From: Methylomonas sp.
GTDB taxonomy: Bacteria > Pseudomonadota > Gammaproteobacteria > Methylococcales > Methylomonadaceae
Length of the DNA stretch: 64,000 nucleotides
Assembly (NCBI RefSeq): GCF_023228165.1
Contig: NZ_JALOBS010000028.1
Coordinates: 1 to 64,000, forward strand
Direction of reading: 5' to 3'
Shown here: in pieces, positions 52,919 to 63,400 of the stretch
Layout of the letters: every line of letters starts with the position of its first letter
How positions within the stretch are numbered: position 1 is the stretch's first letter
Notes under the pieces: generated by a model
Database searches by the model: none
What the model saw: only the letters and a program-made list of their open reading frames with translations
What the model was told of the DNA's origin: nothing
Made by a program: the position numbers and the translations under genes

Positions 52919-53299
52919 ATGAACGCACAAGCAGAACAGGTTACTTCGGTAGCCGACATTGTGAAACTAGTCTTATGCCCGCTTTTTATAATTGCAGGTG
53001 TAGTTGCGTTCTACCACTTTTCAGATTTGCTATTGTTGTACCGGGTTTTAGGCTTAGTCGTTATTGTGTCTATGGCTGTTGGTATTTGCTTTACCACTGC
53101 GAAGGGTAGGGCTGTTTGGCAGTTTACGCACGAAGCCAAGCTGGAAGTAAGGAGGGTTGTTTGGCCGACGCGCGATGAAACTGTGCGGACAACATTATTA
53201 GTGTTTGCAATGGTGTTCATTGTGGGTTTGATTCTCTGGTTGTTAGACATGTTTTTATTCTGGGCTATACAGCTTCTGATGAGTCAGGGGATACAATAA
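52919..53299 (+). CDS. secE: preprotein translocase subunit SecE
   Basis: A 126-residue membrane protein from ATG 52919; a longer frame begins within tRNA-Trp and is excluded. Three hydrophobic segments (about 16-36, 42-60 and 95-120) match the three-helix form of gammaproteobacteria. The conserved amphipathic part AKLEVRRVVWPTRDETVRT is present. SecE stabilises SecY in the translocon. Its TAA overlaps the nusG ATG by one base. Confidence 0.95.
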   Translation: MNAQAEQVTSVADIVKLVLCPLFIIAGVVAFYHFSDLLLLYRVLGLVVIVSMAVGICFTTAKGRAVWQFTHEAKLEVRRVVWPTRDETVRTTLLVFAMVFIVGLILWLLDMFLFWAIQLLMSQGIQ

Positions 53300-53832
53300 T
53301 GGCGCTACGTTGGTATGTGGTACACGCGTATTCAAATTACGAAAACAAAGTCAAGCAAGCAATAGAGGAGCGTATTAAGCGCGACGGCTTGGAAGAATAT
53401 TTCGGCAAGATTTTGGTGCCAACCGAAGAAGTTGTTGAAATGAAAATGGGTCAACAACGCAAAAGCGAGCGGAAGTTTTTCCCTGGTTATGTGCTTGTTC
53501 AAATGGAATTGAATGATGAGACATGGCATTTGGTGAGAAATGTACCGAGAGTGCTTGGCTTTATCGGTGGTGCGTCAGATAAACCTTCTCCAATTACGGA
53601 TAAGGAAGCGATGGCTATTCTAAATCGAGTAGAAGAGGGTTTTAACAAGCCTAGACCCAAAGTGTTATTTGAGGTTGGTGAAGTTGTGCGCATTATTGAC
53701 GGGCCATTTAAAGACTTCAATGGCAGTATCGAGGAAGTCAATTACGAGAAAAGCCGCCTCAGAGTTTCAGTTTTGATATTTGGTCGGTCAACCCCTGTCG
53801 AGCTTGAATTTGTGCAGGTTGAAAAAGCATAA
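53299..53832 (+). CDS. nusG: transcription termination/antitermination factor NusG
   Basis: A 177-residue protein with the NGN domain (WYVVHAYSNYENKVKQAI, GYVLVQMELNDETWHLVRN) and the KOW domain (VRIIDGPFKDFNGSIEEVN). It binds RNA polymerase and links it to Rho or to ribosomal S10. It follows secE in the conserved secE-nusG pair. Confidence 0.97.
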   Translation: MALRWYVVHAYSNYENKVKQAIEERIKRDGLEEYFGKILVPTEEVVEMKMGQQRKSERKFFPGYVLVQMELNDETWHLVRNVPRVLGFIGGASDKPSPITDKEAMAILNRVEEGFNKPRPKVLFEVGEVVRIIDGPFKDFNGSIEEVNYEKSRLRVSVLIFGRSTPVELEFVQVEKA

Positions 53833-53854
53833 CATCGTAAAAATTTAATTTATG

Positions 53855-53887
53855 AATCCCTGTCATTTTGGGTGGCAGGGATTTTTG
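53855..53887 (+). terminator. terminator after nusG
   Basis: AATCCCTG and CAGGGATT form an 8-bp stem followed by TTTTG, 22 bases after the nusG stop. It separates secE-nusG from the rplKAJL-rpoBC unit. Confidence 0.85.
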
Positions 53888-53933
53888 TTTGTTGGGGAGC
53901 TTAAAAGCGTTTGTACCCGTGTCGGAGTAGAAA

Positions 53934-54365
53934 ATGGCAAAAAAAATCGATTCGTATATCAAGCTGCAGGTAAAAGCAGGTGAGGCTAACCCAAGTCCGC
54001 CAGTCGGTCCGGCGCTGGGTCAGCGCGGCGTAAATATCATGGAGTTCTGTAAAGCATTTAACGCACGCACCCAGGAAGTAGAAAAAGGTCTTCCTTTGCC
54101 TGTCGTTATCACCGTTTACAGTGATAAAAGCTTTACATTCATTACTAAAACCCCGCCAGCATCTATCTTGCTGAAAAAAGCAGCCGGTATCAAGAGTGGC
54201 AGCAGCAAGCCTAACTCAAGCAAAGTAGGCACGGTTACTCGTGCGCAATTGGAAGAAATTGCTAAAACTAAAATGGAAGACTTGAATGCTGCCGATATGG
54301 ATGCCGCGATCAGAATTATTGCGGGAAGCGCTCGCAGCATGGGTTTGAACGTGGAGGGCGTGTAA
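53934..54365 (+). CDS. rplK: 50S ribosomal protein L11
   Basis: A 143-residue protein with the N-terminal KLQVKAGEANPSPPVGPALG and the rRNA-binding C-terminal KTKMEDLNAADMDAAIRII region. It forms the stalk base with 23S rRNA and is needed for GTPase factors and for RelA. It overlaps rplA by one base. Confidence 0.97.
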   Translation: MAKKIDSYIKLQVKAGEANPSPPVGPALGQRGVNIMEFCKAFNARTQEVEKGLPLPVVITVYSDKSFTFITKTPPASILLKKAAGIKSGSSKPNSSKVGTVTRAQLEEIAKTKMEDLNAADMDAAIRIIAGSARSMGLNVEGV

Positions 54366-55060
54366 TGGCAAAAATTAGCAAAAAAGCAAAAGCGATCAAA
54401 GCAAAAGTTTCCGGAAGCAAACAATACTCAATCGCCGAAGCGGTTGGTCTGCTGAAAGAATTTGCCAATACCAAATTTGATGAATCACTTGATGTGAGTG
54501 TTAACTTAGGTGTGGATCCAAGAAAATCCGATCAAAACGTACGCGGTGCTTCTGTATTGCCGAACGGTACAGGCAAAACTGTACGGGTGGCCGTTTTTAC
54601 ACAAGGTCCAAACGCGGATGCAGCCAGAGAAGCGGGCGCTGATGTGGTTGGTATGGATGACTTGGCGGAACAAGTAAAGCGCGGCGAGATGAATTTTGAT
54701 GTGGTAATTGCGTCGCCGGACGCCATGCGTGTGGTCGGACAGTTGGGTCAAATCCTGGGTCCAAGAGGCTTAATGCCGAACCCGAAAGTAGGCACGGTTA
54801 CTCCCGATGTGGCGACTGCTGTGAAAAATGCCAAATCAGGGCAGGTCAGATACCGTACTGATAAAGCAGGTATTATTCACTGTTCAATTGGCAAAGTATC
54901 TTTTGATGAAAATGCAATCAAACAAAATCTGGAATTCTTGATTGCTGATTTGAAAAAGGCCAAACCAACAGCGGCCAAAGGCATTTATCTGAAAAAAATT
55001 GCACTGTCTTCAACCATGGGCCCTGGTCTATGGATTGATCAAACCAGTCTCGAAATCTAA
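54365..55060 (+). CDS. rplA: 50S ribosomal protein L1
   Basis: A 231-residue protein. LGVDPRKSDQNVRG, VFTQGPNADAAREAGAD and QILGPRGLMPNPKVGTVTPD are hallmark stretches of the two-domain L1. It binds the mobile L1 stalk of 23S rRNA and typically represses its own rplKA mRNA. The start overlaps the rplK stop (TAATG). Confidence 0.97.
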   Translation: MAKISKKAKAIKAKVSGSKQYSIAEAVGLLKEFANTKFDESLDVSVNLGVDPRKSDQNVRGASVLPNGTGKTVRVAVFTQGPNADAAREAGADVVGMDDLAEQVKRGEMNFDVVIASPDAMRVVGQLGQILGPRGLMPNPKVGTVTPDVATAVKNAKSGQVRYRTDKAGIIHCSIGKVSFDENAIKQNLEFLIADLKKAKPTAAKGIYLKKIALSSTMGPGLWIDQTSLEI

Positions 55061-55075
55061 TTACAAAAAACTTTG

Positions 55076-55232
55076 GGTTGCCGTTACTTCGGCAACCGTC
55101 AAAGACCGTAGGTGCTTTAGGCTTAATTATCCTACGCAGGCGGGAGCTGGAACCAACAGGTGAAAGAATCCGTAGGGGCATCGCAAGATGCGTTTCATAG
55201 ATCCCGATAAAGTTCGGGAAACTACCGGAGGT
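55076..55232 (+). ncRNA. L10 leader (rplJL autoregulatory mRNA element)
   Basis: The 176-base rplA-rplJ gap is structured. A perfect 8-bp hairpin GGTTGCCG / CGGCAACC (55076-55097) is followed by CGTAGG (55107) pairing with CCTACG (55131) around AGGTGCTTTAGG, and by a CCCGA/TCGGG hairpin (55203-55218) before the ribosome site. The CAAAGACCGTAGGTGC core is the known gammaproteobacterial L10 leader, which L10 with L7/L12 binds to block translation of rplJL. Confidence 0.85.
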
Positions 55233-55236
55233 AGAT

Positions 55237-55731
55237 GTGGCACTCAATTTAGATAGCAAAAAAGTTGTCGTAGAGGAAGTTGCTGAATTCGCCGCTAAAG
55301 CTCACTCCGCAATTGCTGCGGAATATCGTGGTTTAACCGTTACCGAGCTGACAGAGCTGCGGAAAACCGCGAGAGAAACGGGCGTATATTTGCGAGTGGT
55401 CAAAAATACACTGGCAAAACGTGCGGTCGTTGGAACTGAGTTCGAATGCATGCAGGAAGGACTGGTTGGTCCTCTCATTCTTGCGTTTTCAATGGAAGAT
55501 CCTGGCTGCGCCGCGCGTTTGGTCAGTGAATTTTCAAAAACGCATAAAAATCTGATTGCAAAAGTAGTTGCAATTGGTGGTCAGGTATTTGATGGTTCAG
55601 AGCTTGAGCGCTTGGCGAGATTGCCGACTCGTGATCAAGGTATCAGCATGCTGATGTCGGTCATGAAAGCACCAGTTGAAAAACTGGCTCGCACATTGGC
55701 TGCAGTTAGAGATGAGAAAGAAGCGGCATAG
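55237..55731 (+). CDS. rplJ: 50S ribosomal protein L10
   Basis: A 164-residue protein with a GTG start and GGAGG ribosome site at 55227. SAIAAEYRGLTVTELTELRK and YLRVVKNTLAKRA form the rRNA-binding domain; the C-terminal helix binds L7/L12 dimers. It is regulated by the upstream leader. Confidence 0.96.
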   Translation: MALNLDSKKVVVEEVAEFAAKAHSAIAAEYRGLTVTELTELRKTARETGVYLRVVKNTLAKRAVVGTEFECMQEGLVGPLILAFSMEDPGCAARLVSEFSKTHKNLIAKVVAIGGQVFDGSELERLARLPTRDQGISMLMSVMKAPVEKLARTLAAVRDEKEAA

Positions 55732-55778
55732 TTTCGCGTCAACTAGTTAATACGCATTAAATTTTAGAGGAATACACA

Positions 55779-56147
55779 ATGGCAATTTCACAACAAGACA
55801 TCTTAGATGCAGTTGCAAACATGACTGTTATGGAAATCGTTGATCTGATTTCAGCGATGGAAGAAAAATTCGGCGTTTCTGCGGCCGCTGCAGTCGCTGT
55901 TGCTGCTCCAGCTGCTGCTGCTGCTGTTGAAGAGCAAACCGAATTCGACGTCATCCTGACTGGTTTCGGCGAAAATAAAGTAGCAGTTATTAAAGCTGTT
56001 CGTGGCTTAACTGGTCTGGGCTTGAAAGAAGCTAAAGACGCGGTTGAAGGTGCACCAACTACAGTGAAAGAAGGCGTAAGCAAAGCGGAAGCGGAAGCTG
56101 CCAAAAAAGAACTTGAAGACGCAGGCGCAAGCGCTGAGATCAAATAA
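55779..56147 (+). CDS. rplL: 50S ribosomal protein L7/L12
   Basis: A 122-residue acidic protein: N-terminal dimerisation domain (about 1-33), Ala-rich hinge (34-50), and the factor-binding domain with TEFDVILTGFGENKVAVIK and GLGLKEAKDAVEGAP. It makes the flexible stalk that recruits elongation factors. Codon use is strongly biased. Confidence 0.97.
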   Translation: MAISQQDILDAVANMTVMEIVDLISAMEEKFGVSAAAAVAVAAPAAAAAVEEQTEFDVILTGFGENKVAVIKAVRGLTGLGLKEAKDAVEGAPTTVKEGVSKAEAEAAKKELEDAGASAEIK

Positions 56148-56186
56148 GTATCTTGACCGCATACCAGGCATAAGCCTACCAAACCG

Positions 56187-56215
56187 GGCTGACGGTATTT
56201 TACCGTCGGCCTTTT
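56187..56215 (+). terminator. rplL-rpoB attenuator hairpin
   Basis: GGCTGACGGTA and TACCGTCGGCC form a stem with one G-U pair, followed by TTTT, 40 bases after the rplL stop. In this operon partial termination here sets the ratio of ribosomal protein to polymerase transcripts. Confidence 0.8.
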
Positions 56216-56273
56216 ACTGCTTGTAAGACCGGCAGTACTAAATAATCTCTGACGACGAAGGTATAGAAGCAAT

Positions 56274-59200
56274 ATGGCCTATTCTTTTACCGAAAAAAAG
56301 CGTATCCGTAATAATTTTGGAAAAGGTTCTGAAGTACTGGAAGTTCCTTATCTTTTAGCAACACAAATTGATTCGTATGCAAGTTTCCTGCAATCGGGGA
56401 TGCAACCCGAGAAAAGGCGCAGTCAAGGCTTGCATGCCGCATTTTCAAGCGTATTTCCAGTGGTCAGCCACTCGGGTTACGCTGTACTTGAATATGTGAA
56501 ATATCGCTTGGGGGAACCCGCTTTCGATGTAAGAGAGTGTCAGCAGCGTGGCGCTACCTATTCAGCTCCTCTCAGAGTGCTGGTGCGGTTGGTGATCTAC
56601 GACAAGGATGCGCCTACAAATACCAAAGTCGTAAAAGATATTCGCGAACAAGAAGTCTACATGGGTGAACTGCCCCTGATGACAGACAACGGCACATTTG
56701 TAATCAACGGCACCGAGCGGGTTATCGTTTCCCAGTTACACCGTTCGCCAGGCGTGTTCTTTGATCACGACAAGGGCAAGACTCATTCCTCTGGTAAGCT
56801 GTTATTCAATGCACGCGTGATCCCTTATCGCGGTTCATGGCTGGATTTTGAGTTCGATCATAAAGACGCCGTGTATGTACGTATCGACAGACGTCGGAAA
56901 ATCCCTGCGACTATTCTGTTGCGCGCTTTGGGATATGACAATGAAGAAATGATTAACATTTTCTTCGAAACCAACAAATTTTCGTTGGATGCCGATAAGT
57001 TCATGTTCCACGTAATACCCGACAGGTTGCGTGGCGAAATGGCGGTATTCGACATTAAGCATGACGGTGCGGTTCTTATCGAAGAAGGCCGCCGTATTAC
57101 GGCTAAACACATTCGGCAATTGGAAAAAGCCGGCGTCAAAGAAATCGAAGTGCCCAGAGATTATCTCTATGGAAAAATCCTGGGGCACAACATCATCGAT
57201 AAGTCGACTGGCGAATTGATTGCCAATGTCAATGATGAAATCAGCGAGCCGTTGTTACAAAAGTTAATCGAGGCTAACGTTAGTGAGCTCAATACCTTAT
57301 ACGTAAATGATTTGGACCGAGGTCCTTACATTTCCAATGCTATGCGTCTGGATACCACCACAAACCGTTTGGAAGCATTGGTGGAAATCTACCGCATGAT
57401 GCGTCCCGGCGAGCCGCCAACAGTGGAGTCGGCGGAAAACCTGTTTGAAAATTTATTCTTTACCGACGAACGTTACGACTTGTCTGCCGTAGGCCGGATG
57501 AAGTTCAATCGCCGATTGGGCCGAGAAGAAATAGAAGGTACCGGAACCTTGAGCAAGGAAGACATAATCGATGTCTTGAAGGAACTGATCAAGATTAGAA
57601 ATGGTAACGGTGTTGTCGACGATATCGACCATTTAGGTAACAGACGGGTGCGGTCGGTGGGTGAAATGATCGAGAATCAATTCCGCATCGGATTGGTTAG
57701 AGTTGAGCGTGCCGTTAGAGAGCGTTTGACCCTGGCTGACTCCGAAGGATTGATGCCGCAAGAAATCATCAACGCCAAACCTGTTTCTGCCGCAGTCAAG
57801 GAATTCTTTGGTTCCAGCCAGTTGTCGCAGTTTATGGATCAAAATAACCCGCTATCGCAGGTTACCCATAAACGTCGTGTTTCAGCTCTGGGGCCGGGCG
57901 GTTTGGCACGTGAGAGGGCCGGTTTTGAGGTGCGCGACGTACACACCACCCATTATGGTCGGGTATGTCCAATCGAGACACCTGAGGGACCGAATATCGG
58001 TTTGATCAATTCATTGTCTGTCTATGCGCGTACCAATGAGTACGGCTTTTTGGAAACTCCATACCGGAAAGTAATAAATGGTCTGGTTACGGATCAAGTG
58101 GACTATATATCCGCGATTGAGGAAGGCGAGTTCGTCATTGCTCAAGCCAGTGTGGCCGTCGATGAAAACGGCAAATTAGTGGAAGGTCTGGTGTCTTGCC
58201 GTTACAAAGACGAGTTTACGTTGGCTTCGTCCGATACCGTGCAATATATGGACGTATCTTCGAAACAGATTGTATCGGTTGCGGCTTCCATCATTCCTTT
58301 CCTGGAGCACGATGACGCGAACCGGGCCTTGATGGGTTCCAACATGCAACGCCAAGCCGTACCTACCTTAAGAGCGGAAAAACCCCTGGTGGGAACGGGT
58401 ATGGAGCGGGTAGTTGCTAAAGACTCCGGCGTAGCAGTGGTTGCTACCCGCGGCGGCACAATTGAAGCCGTCGATGCCGGTCGTATCGTGGTTCGGGCCA
58501 ATGATGACGAAACTATTTCAGGTGTGCCTGGAGTGGATATTTACAACCTGATTAAATATACCCGCTCTAATCAAAACACCTGTATCAACCAACGACCGTT
58601 GGTCAAGTTGGGCGATATAGTCACCAAAGGCGATATTATGGCGGATGGACCGTCCACCGATCTCGGTGAGTTGGCTTTGGGCCAGAATATGTTGATCGCG
58701 TTTATGCCTTGGAATGGCTATAACTTCGAGGATTCGATTTTGGTCTCCGAGCGGGTTGTAAAAGAAGATAGGTTTACCACTATTCATATCGAAGAAAAAA
58801 CCTGTGTCGCTCGAGAAACCAAACACAGTCCCGAAGAAATTACCGCCGATATTCCGAATGTCAGTGAAGAAGCGCTTTCCAAGCTGGATGAGTCGGGTAT
58901 TGTTTATGTCGGCGCCGAAGTAAAAGGTGGCGATATTCTGGTGGGTAAAGTGACGCCAAAAGGTGAAACTCAGCTGACGCCGGAGGAAAAACTGTTACGT
59001 GCGATTTTCGGTGAAAAAGCGGCCGACGTAAAAGATACTTCGTTGCGTGTTCCAAACAACGTTAGAGGGACTGTCATTGATGTCCAGGTGTTTACCCGCG
59101 ACGGCGTGAAAAAAGACAAACGCGCTTTAGAGATCGAAGAAGCTGAAATCAAGCGTTACCGGAAAGACTTGGATGACCAATTAAAAATCGTTGAGCACGA

Positions 59201-60350
59201 TATCTTTGCCCGAGTAAAAACCTTGCTGATTGGTAAAAAAGCCGAAAAAGGTCCGAACGGGCTGAAAAAAGGTGAAGAAATCACGCTTGGCTATCTGGAT
59301 GGTCTGATTCATTCCGAGTTGCTCAAGATCAGAACCCAAGATGAAGACGCTAATGTGCAATTGGAATCGGTTTTAGAACAGATCGAACAGCAGCGTAAAG
59401 AGTTTGACGAGCGTTTTGAAACGAAAAAGAAAAAAATCACCATGGGCGACGATTTGGCTCCTGGCGTATTGAAGATGGTCAAGGTGTATCTGGCGGTTAA
59501 AAAACGTATTCAGCCCGGTGACAAGATGGCGGGTCGGCACGGTAACAAGGGTGTTATATCTCAAATCGTCCCGATTGAAGATATGCCGTACACAGCCGAC
59601 GGTAATCCTGTCGACATATTGCTGAATCCCTTGGGTGTACCTTCCCGGATGAATGTCGGACAGGTGTTGGAAACGCATTTGGGTTGGGCAGCGAAAGGAT
59701 TAGGCATCAAGATCGGCAAAATGTTGGAAATGCAGGCCAAGGTTAACGAGATTCGAGAGTTTCTGGAAAAAATCTACAACTGCAGTGGTCGAAAAGAAGA
59801 TCTTGCTTCATTTTCCGATAAAGAAGTTCTTGAGTTAGCGCTAAATCTGGTCGGCGGTGTGCCCATGGCGACGCCGGTATTCGACGGTGCATCCGAGGAA
59901 GATATTCGTACCATGTTGCGTCTGGCCGATTTGCCGGAACATGGTCAAACAGTATTGTATGACGGTTTGACGGGCGAACCATTCGAACGCGAAGTGACAG
60001 TCGGTTACATGTATATGCTGAAACTGAATCACTTGGTGGATGACAAAATGCATGCGCGCTCGACAGGTCCTTACAGCTTGGTAACTCAGCAACCATTGGG
60101 TGGTAAGGCGCAATTCGGTGGACAACGTTTCGGTGAGATGGAGGTATGGGCGCTGGAAGCTTATGGTGCAGCCTATACATTGCAAGAAATGCTGACTGTT
60201 AAGTCGGACGATGTGACCGGTAGAACCCGGATGTATAAAAACATCGTCGATGGTAATCACACAATGGAAGCCGGTATGCCGGAATCCTTCAACGTATTGA
60301 TTAAGGAAATACGTTCGTTGGCAGTTAATATCGAACTGGGGCAGGATTAG
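56274..60350 (+). CDS. rpoB: DNA-directed RNA polymerase subunit beta
   Basis: A 1358-residue protein, full length for gammaproteobacteria (E. coli has 1342). The rifampicin pocket (residues about 513-543) reads SSQLSQFMDQNNPLSQVTHK then RRVSALGPGG; the key resistance-prone residues (D of FMDQ, H of THKRR, S of VSALG) are wild type. GDKMAGRHGNKGVISQI and the C-terminal SFNVLIKEIRSL are conserved. It forms the catalytic core with beta-prime. Confidence 0.98.
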   Translation: MAYSFTEKKRIRNNFGKGSEVLEVPYLLATQIDSYASFLQSGMQPEKRRSQGLHAAFSSVFPVVSHSGYAVLEYVKYRLGEPAFDVRECQQRGATYSAPLRVLVRLVIYDKDAPTNTKVVKDIREQEVYMGELPLMTDNGTFVINGTERVIVSQLHRSPGVFFDHDKGKTHSSGKLLFNARVIPYRGSWLDFEFDHKDAVYVRIDRRRKIPATILLRALGYDNEEMINIFFETNKFSLDADKFMFHVIPDRLRGEMAVFDIKHDGAVLIEEGRRITAKHIRQLEKAGVKEIEVPRDYLYGKILGHNIIDKSTGELIANVNDEISEPLLQKLIEANVSELNTLYVNDLDRGPYISNAMRLDTTTNRLEALVEIYRMMRPGEPPTVESAENLFENLFFTDERYDLSAVGRMKFNRRLGREEIEGTGTLSKEDIIDVLKELIKIRNGNGVVDDIDHLGNRRVRSVGEMIENQFRIGLVRVERAVRERLTLADSEGLMPQEIINAKPVSAAVKEFFGSSQLSQFMDQNNPLSQVTHKRRVSALGPGGLARERAGFEVRDVHTTHYGRVCPIETPEGPNIGLINSLSVYARTNEYGFLETPYRKVINGLVTDQVDYISAIEEGEFVIAQASVAVDENGKLVEGLVSCRYKDEFTLASSDTVQYMDVSSKQIVSVAASIIPFLEHDDANRALMGSNMQRQAVPTLRAEKPLVGTGMERVVAKDSGVAVVATRGGTIEAVDAGRIVVRANDDETISGVPGVDIYNLIKYTRSNQNTCINQRPLVKLGDIVTKGDIMADGPSTDLGELALGQNMLIAFMPWNGYNFEDSILVSERVVKEDRFTTIHIEEKTCVARETKHSPEEITADIPNVSEEALSKLDESGIVYVGAEVKGGDILVGKVTPKGETQLTPEEKLLRAIFGEKAADVKDTSLRVPNNVRGTVIDVQVFTRDGVKKDKRALEIEEAEIKRYRKDLDDQLKIVEHDIFARVKTLLIGKKAEKGPNGLKKGEEITLGYLDGLIHSELLKIRTQDEDANVQLESVLEQIEQQRKEFDERFETKKKKITMGDDLAPGVLKMVKVYLAVKKRIQPGDKMAGRHGNKGVISQIVPIEDMPYTADGNPVDILLNPLGVPSRMNVGQVLETHLGWAAKGLGIKIGKMLEMQAKVNEIREFLEKIYNCSGRKEDLASFSDKEVLELALNLVGGVPMATPVFDGASEEDIRTMLRLADLPEHGQTVLYDGLTGEPFEREVTVGYMYMLKLNHLVDDKMHARSTGPYSLVTQQPLGGKAQFGGQRFGEMEVWALEAYGAAYTLQEMLTVKSDDVTGRTRMYKNIVDGNHTMEAGMPESFNVLIKEIRSLAVNIELGQD

Positions 60351-60414
60351 CCTGCTCTTAACGGTATAGCTGGATTCTAGGCAATTATGGGTAACATTTA
60401 AAGAGGATAAGCTC

Positions 60415-63400
60415 TTGAAAGATTTAATGAATTTCTTAAAGCGTCAAGGTCGTACCGATGATTTTGACACTATCCGAATTGGCTTGGCTTCGCCAGACAT
60501 GATTCGTTCATGGTCATATGGGGAAGTCAAAAAGCCGGAAACCATCAATTACCGTACTTTCAAGCCAGAAAGGGATGGCTTGTTCTGCGCCAAAATTTTT
60601 GGACCGATCAGCGACTACGAGTGCTTGTGCGGAAAATACAAGCGCTTAAAACATCGAGGCGTCATCTGCGAAAAGTGCGGTGTTGAAGTCACACTGTCTA
60701 AGGTACGCAGGGAGAGAATGGGCCATATAGAACTGGCAAGTCCGGTCGCGCATATATGGTTTTTGAAATCCCTGCCGTCCAGGATTGCTTTGTTGTTGGA
60801 TATGACGCTGCGTTCTATCGAGCGGGTGTTGTATTTCGAAACATTCGTAGTGACGGATCCCGGTATGTCTCCTTTGGAAAGAGGGCAATTGTTGACAGAT
60901 GAGGAGTATCTGAATGCGGTTGAGGAACATGGCGATGATTTCGTAGCTAAAATGGGGGCGGAAGCAGTCTATGATTTGTTGAAGTCAATAGATCTGAAAG
61001 AAGAAATCAATACCCTGCGGGAAGAAATCAATTCGACCAGTTCGGATACCAAGATTAAAAAGTTTTCCAAGCGCCTGAAGGTCATTGACTCGTTGTTGGC
61101 GTCTAATAACCGTCCGGAATGGATGATCATGCAGGTGTTGCCGGTACTGCCGCCTGAATTGCGTCCCCTGGTGCCACTGGATGGCGGCCGTTTTGCTACG
61201 TCCGATTTGAATGACTTATACCGCAGAGTTATCAACAGAAACAATCGTCTAACCAGGCTGTTGGATCTGAATGCTCCCGACATCATCGTTCGCAATGAAA
61301 AACGTATGCTACAGGAAGCTGTTGATGCGCTGTTGGATAACGGCCGTCGTGGTCGCGCGATCACCGGTAGCAATAGACGTCCGCTGAAATCCTTGGCTGA
61401 TATGATCAAAGGTAAGCAAGGTCGTTTCCGTCAAAATCTATTAGGTAAGCGGGTAGATTATTCAGGCCGGTCAGTTATCGTTGTTGGTCCAACATTAAGA
61501 TTGCATCAGTGCGGTTTGCCGAAAAAAATGGCGCTGGAATTGTTCAAGCCTTTTATATTCAGCAAGTTGCAGTTGCGAGGTCTGGCTACCACGATCAAAG
61601 CCGCCAAAAAAATGGTGGAGCGTGAAGGTGCCGAGGTTTGGGATATTCTGGAAGAAGTGATTCGAGAGCATCCTGTATTGCTAAACCGTGCCCCTACTTT
61701 GCATAGATTGGGTATTCAAGCGTTTGAACCGACCTTGATAGAAGGTAAGGCCATTCAGTTGCATCCTCTGGTATGCAGTGCATTCAACGCTGATTTCGAC
61801 GGTGACCAGATGGCGGTACATATCCCGTTGTCCATTGAGGCACAGCTGGAAGCGCGTACCTTGATGATGGCCACCAATAATATTTTGTCGCCTGCCAACG
61901 GTGAGCCGGTCATCAATCCGTCTCAAGACGTGGTATTAGGGCTTTACTACATCAGTCGCGAAAAAATAAAGGCCAGAGGCGAAGGCAGTATCTTTACCGA
62001 TTCGGCCGAGATGATGAAGGCGCTGGATAGCAAATCCGTTGAACTGCAAAGTAAAATTGAAATTCGTGTTACCGAAAAATTAAAAAACGCGGATGGCGAG
62101 TTTGAATCCATTACCAGCAGGAAAAAAACCACGGTAGGTCGTGCAATCATATGGGATATCGTGCCTGACGGCATGCCGTATGAATTGGTCAATGTGGACA
62201 TGACCAAGAAGAATATTTCCCGGTTGATCAATTATAGCTATCGCTATCTGGGCATAAAGGAAACTGTAATATTGGCGGACCAAATCATGTATTTGGGTTT
62301 CCGCTATGCAACACGTTCCGGTGTCTCCTTTGGTATCGAGGACATGGAAATTCCGCCTAAAAAAGCCGACATCATTCGGTCCGCGGAAGCTGAAGTCAAC
62401 GAAATCCAGAATCAATATTCCTCTGGTTTAGTAACGGACGGCGAACGCTACAATAAAGTTGTGGATATTTGGTCACGCGCCAATGATCAAGTAGCCAAGG
62501 TTATGATGGAAGGTTTGGGCGAAGATTTGGTGTTGGATGAAAATGGTGATGTCCTAAAGGATGAAAACGGCAAGTCATTGACCCAAAAATCGTTTAACTC
62601 AATCTTTATGATGGCTGAGTCTGGAGCGCGGGGTTCCGCGGCTCAGATCAGGCAGTTGGCGGGTATGCGTGGTTTGATGGCCAAGCCGGACGGTTCTATC
62701 ATCGAAACCCCTATTACCGCGAATTTCCGTGAAGGTCTGGACGTACTGCAGTACTTTATTTCCACACATGGTGCGCGTAAAGGTTTGGCTGATACTGCGC
62801 TAAAAACGGCAAACTCGGGGTATCTGACCCGGCGTTTGGTGGATGTGGCGCAGGACTTGGTGATTGCTGAAACTGATTGCGGTACTGAAAACGGTTTAAC
62901 CATGATGCCTATCATTGAGGGCGGTGACGTTGTCGAGCCTTTAGTGGAGCGGGTGTTGGGTCGCGTCGCGGCTAATGATGTGAATGAGCAAGGCAGTGAT
63001 AAAGTCTTGATTCCGGCGGGAACCATGATCGATGAGAATTTGGTGTCCGTGTTGGAAGAAAACGGCATCGATAAAATGATTGTCCGCTCGGTAATCACCT
63101 GTGAGTCACGGCAAGGCGTCTGCGCCAAATGTTATGGTCGTGACTTGGGGCGCGGACATTTAGTCAACATCGGCGAGGCGGTTGGTGTTGTTGCGGCTCA
63201 GTCTATCGGTGAGCCCGGTACTCAGTTGACTATGCGTACTTTCCACATCGGCGGCGCGGCATCCAGATCGGCGGCGGTTAGTAACGTTCAGGTCAAATCA
63301 GCGGGCTCCGTTAAGCTGAATAACATGAAAACCGTCAAAAACAGAGAAAATAATCTGGTTGCAGTTTCTCGGTCCGGCGAAGTAGGCGTTATGGATGATT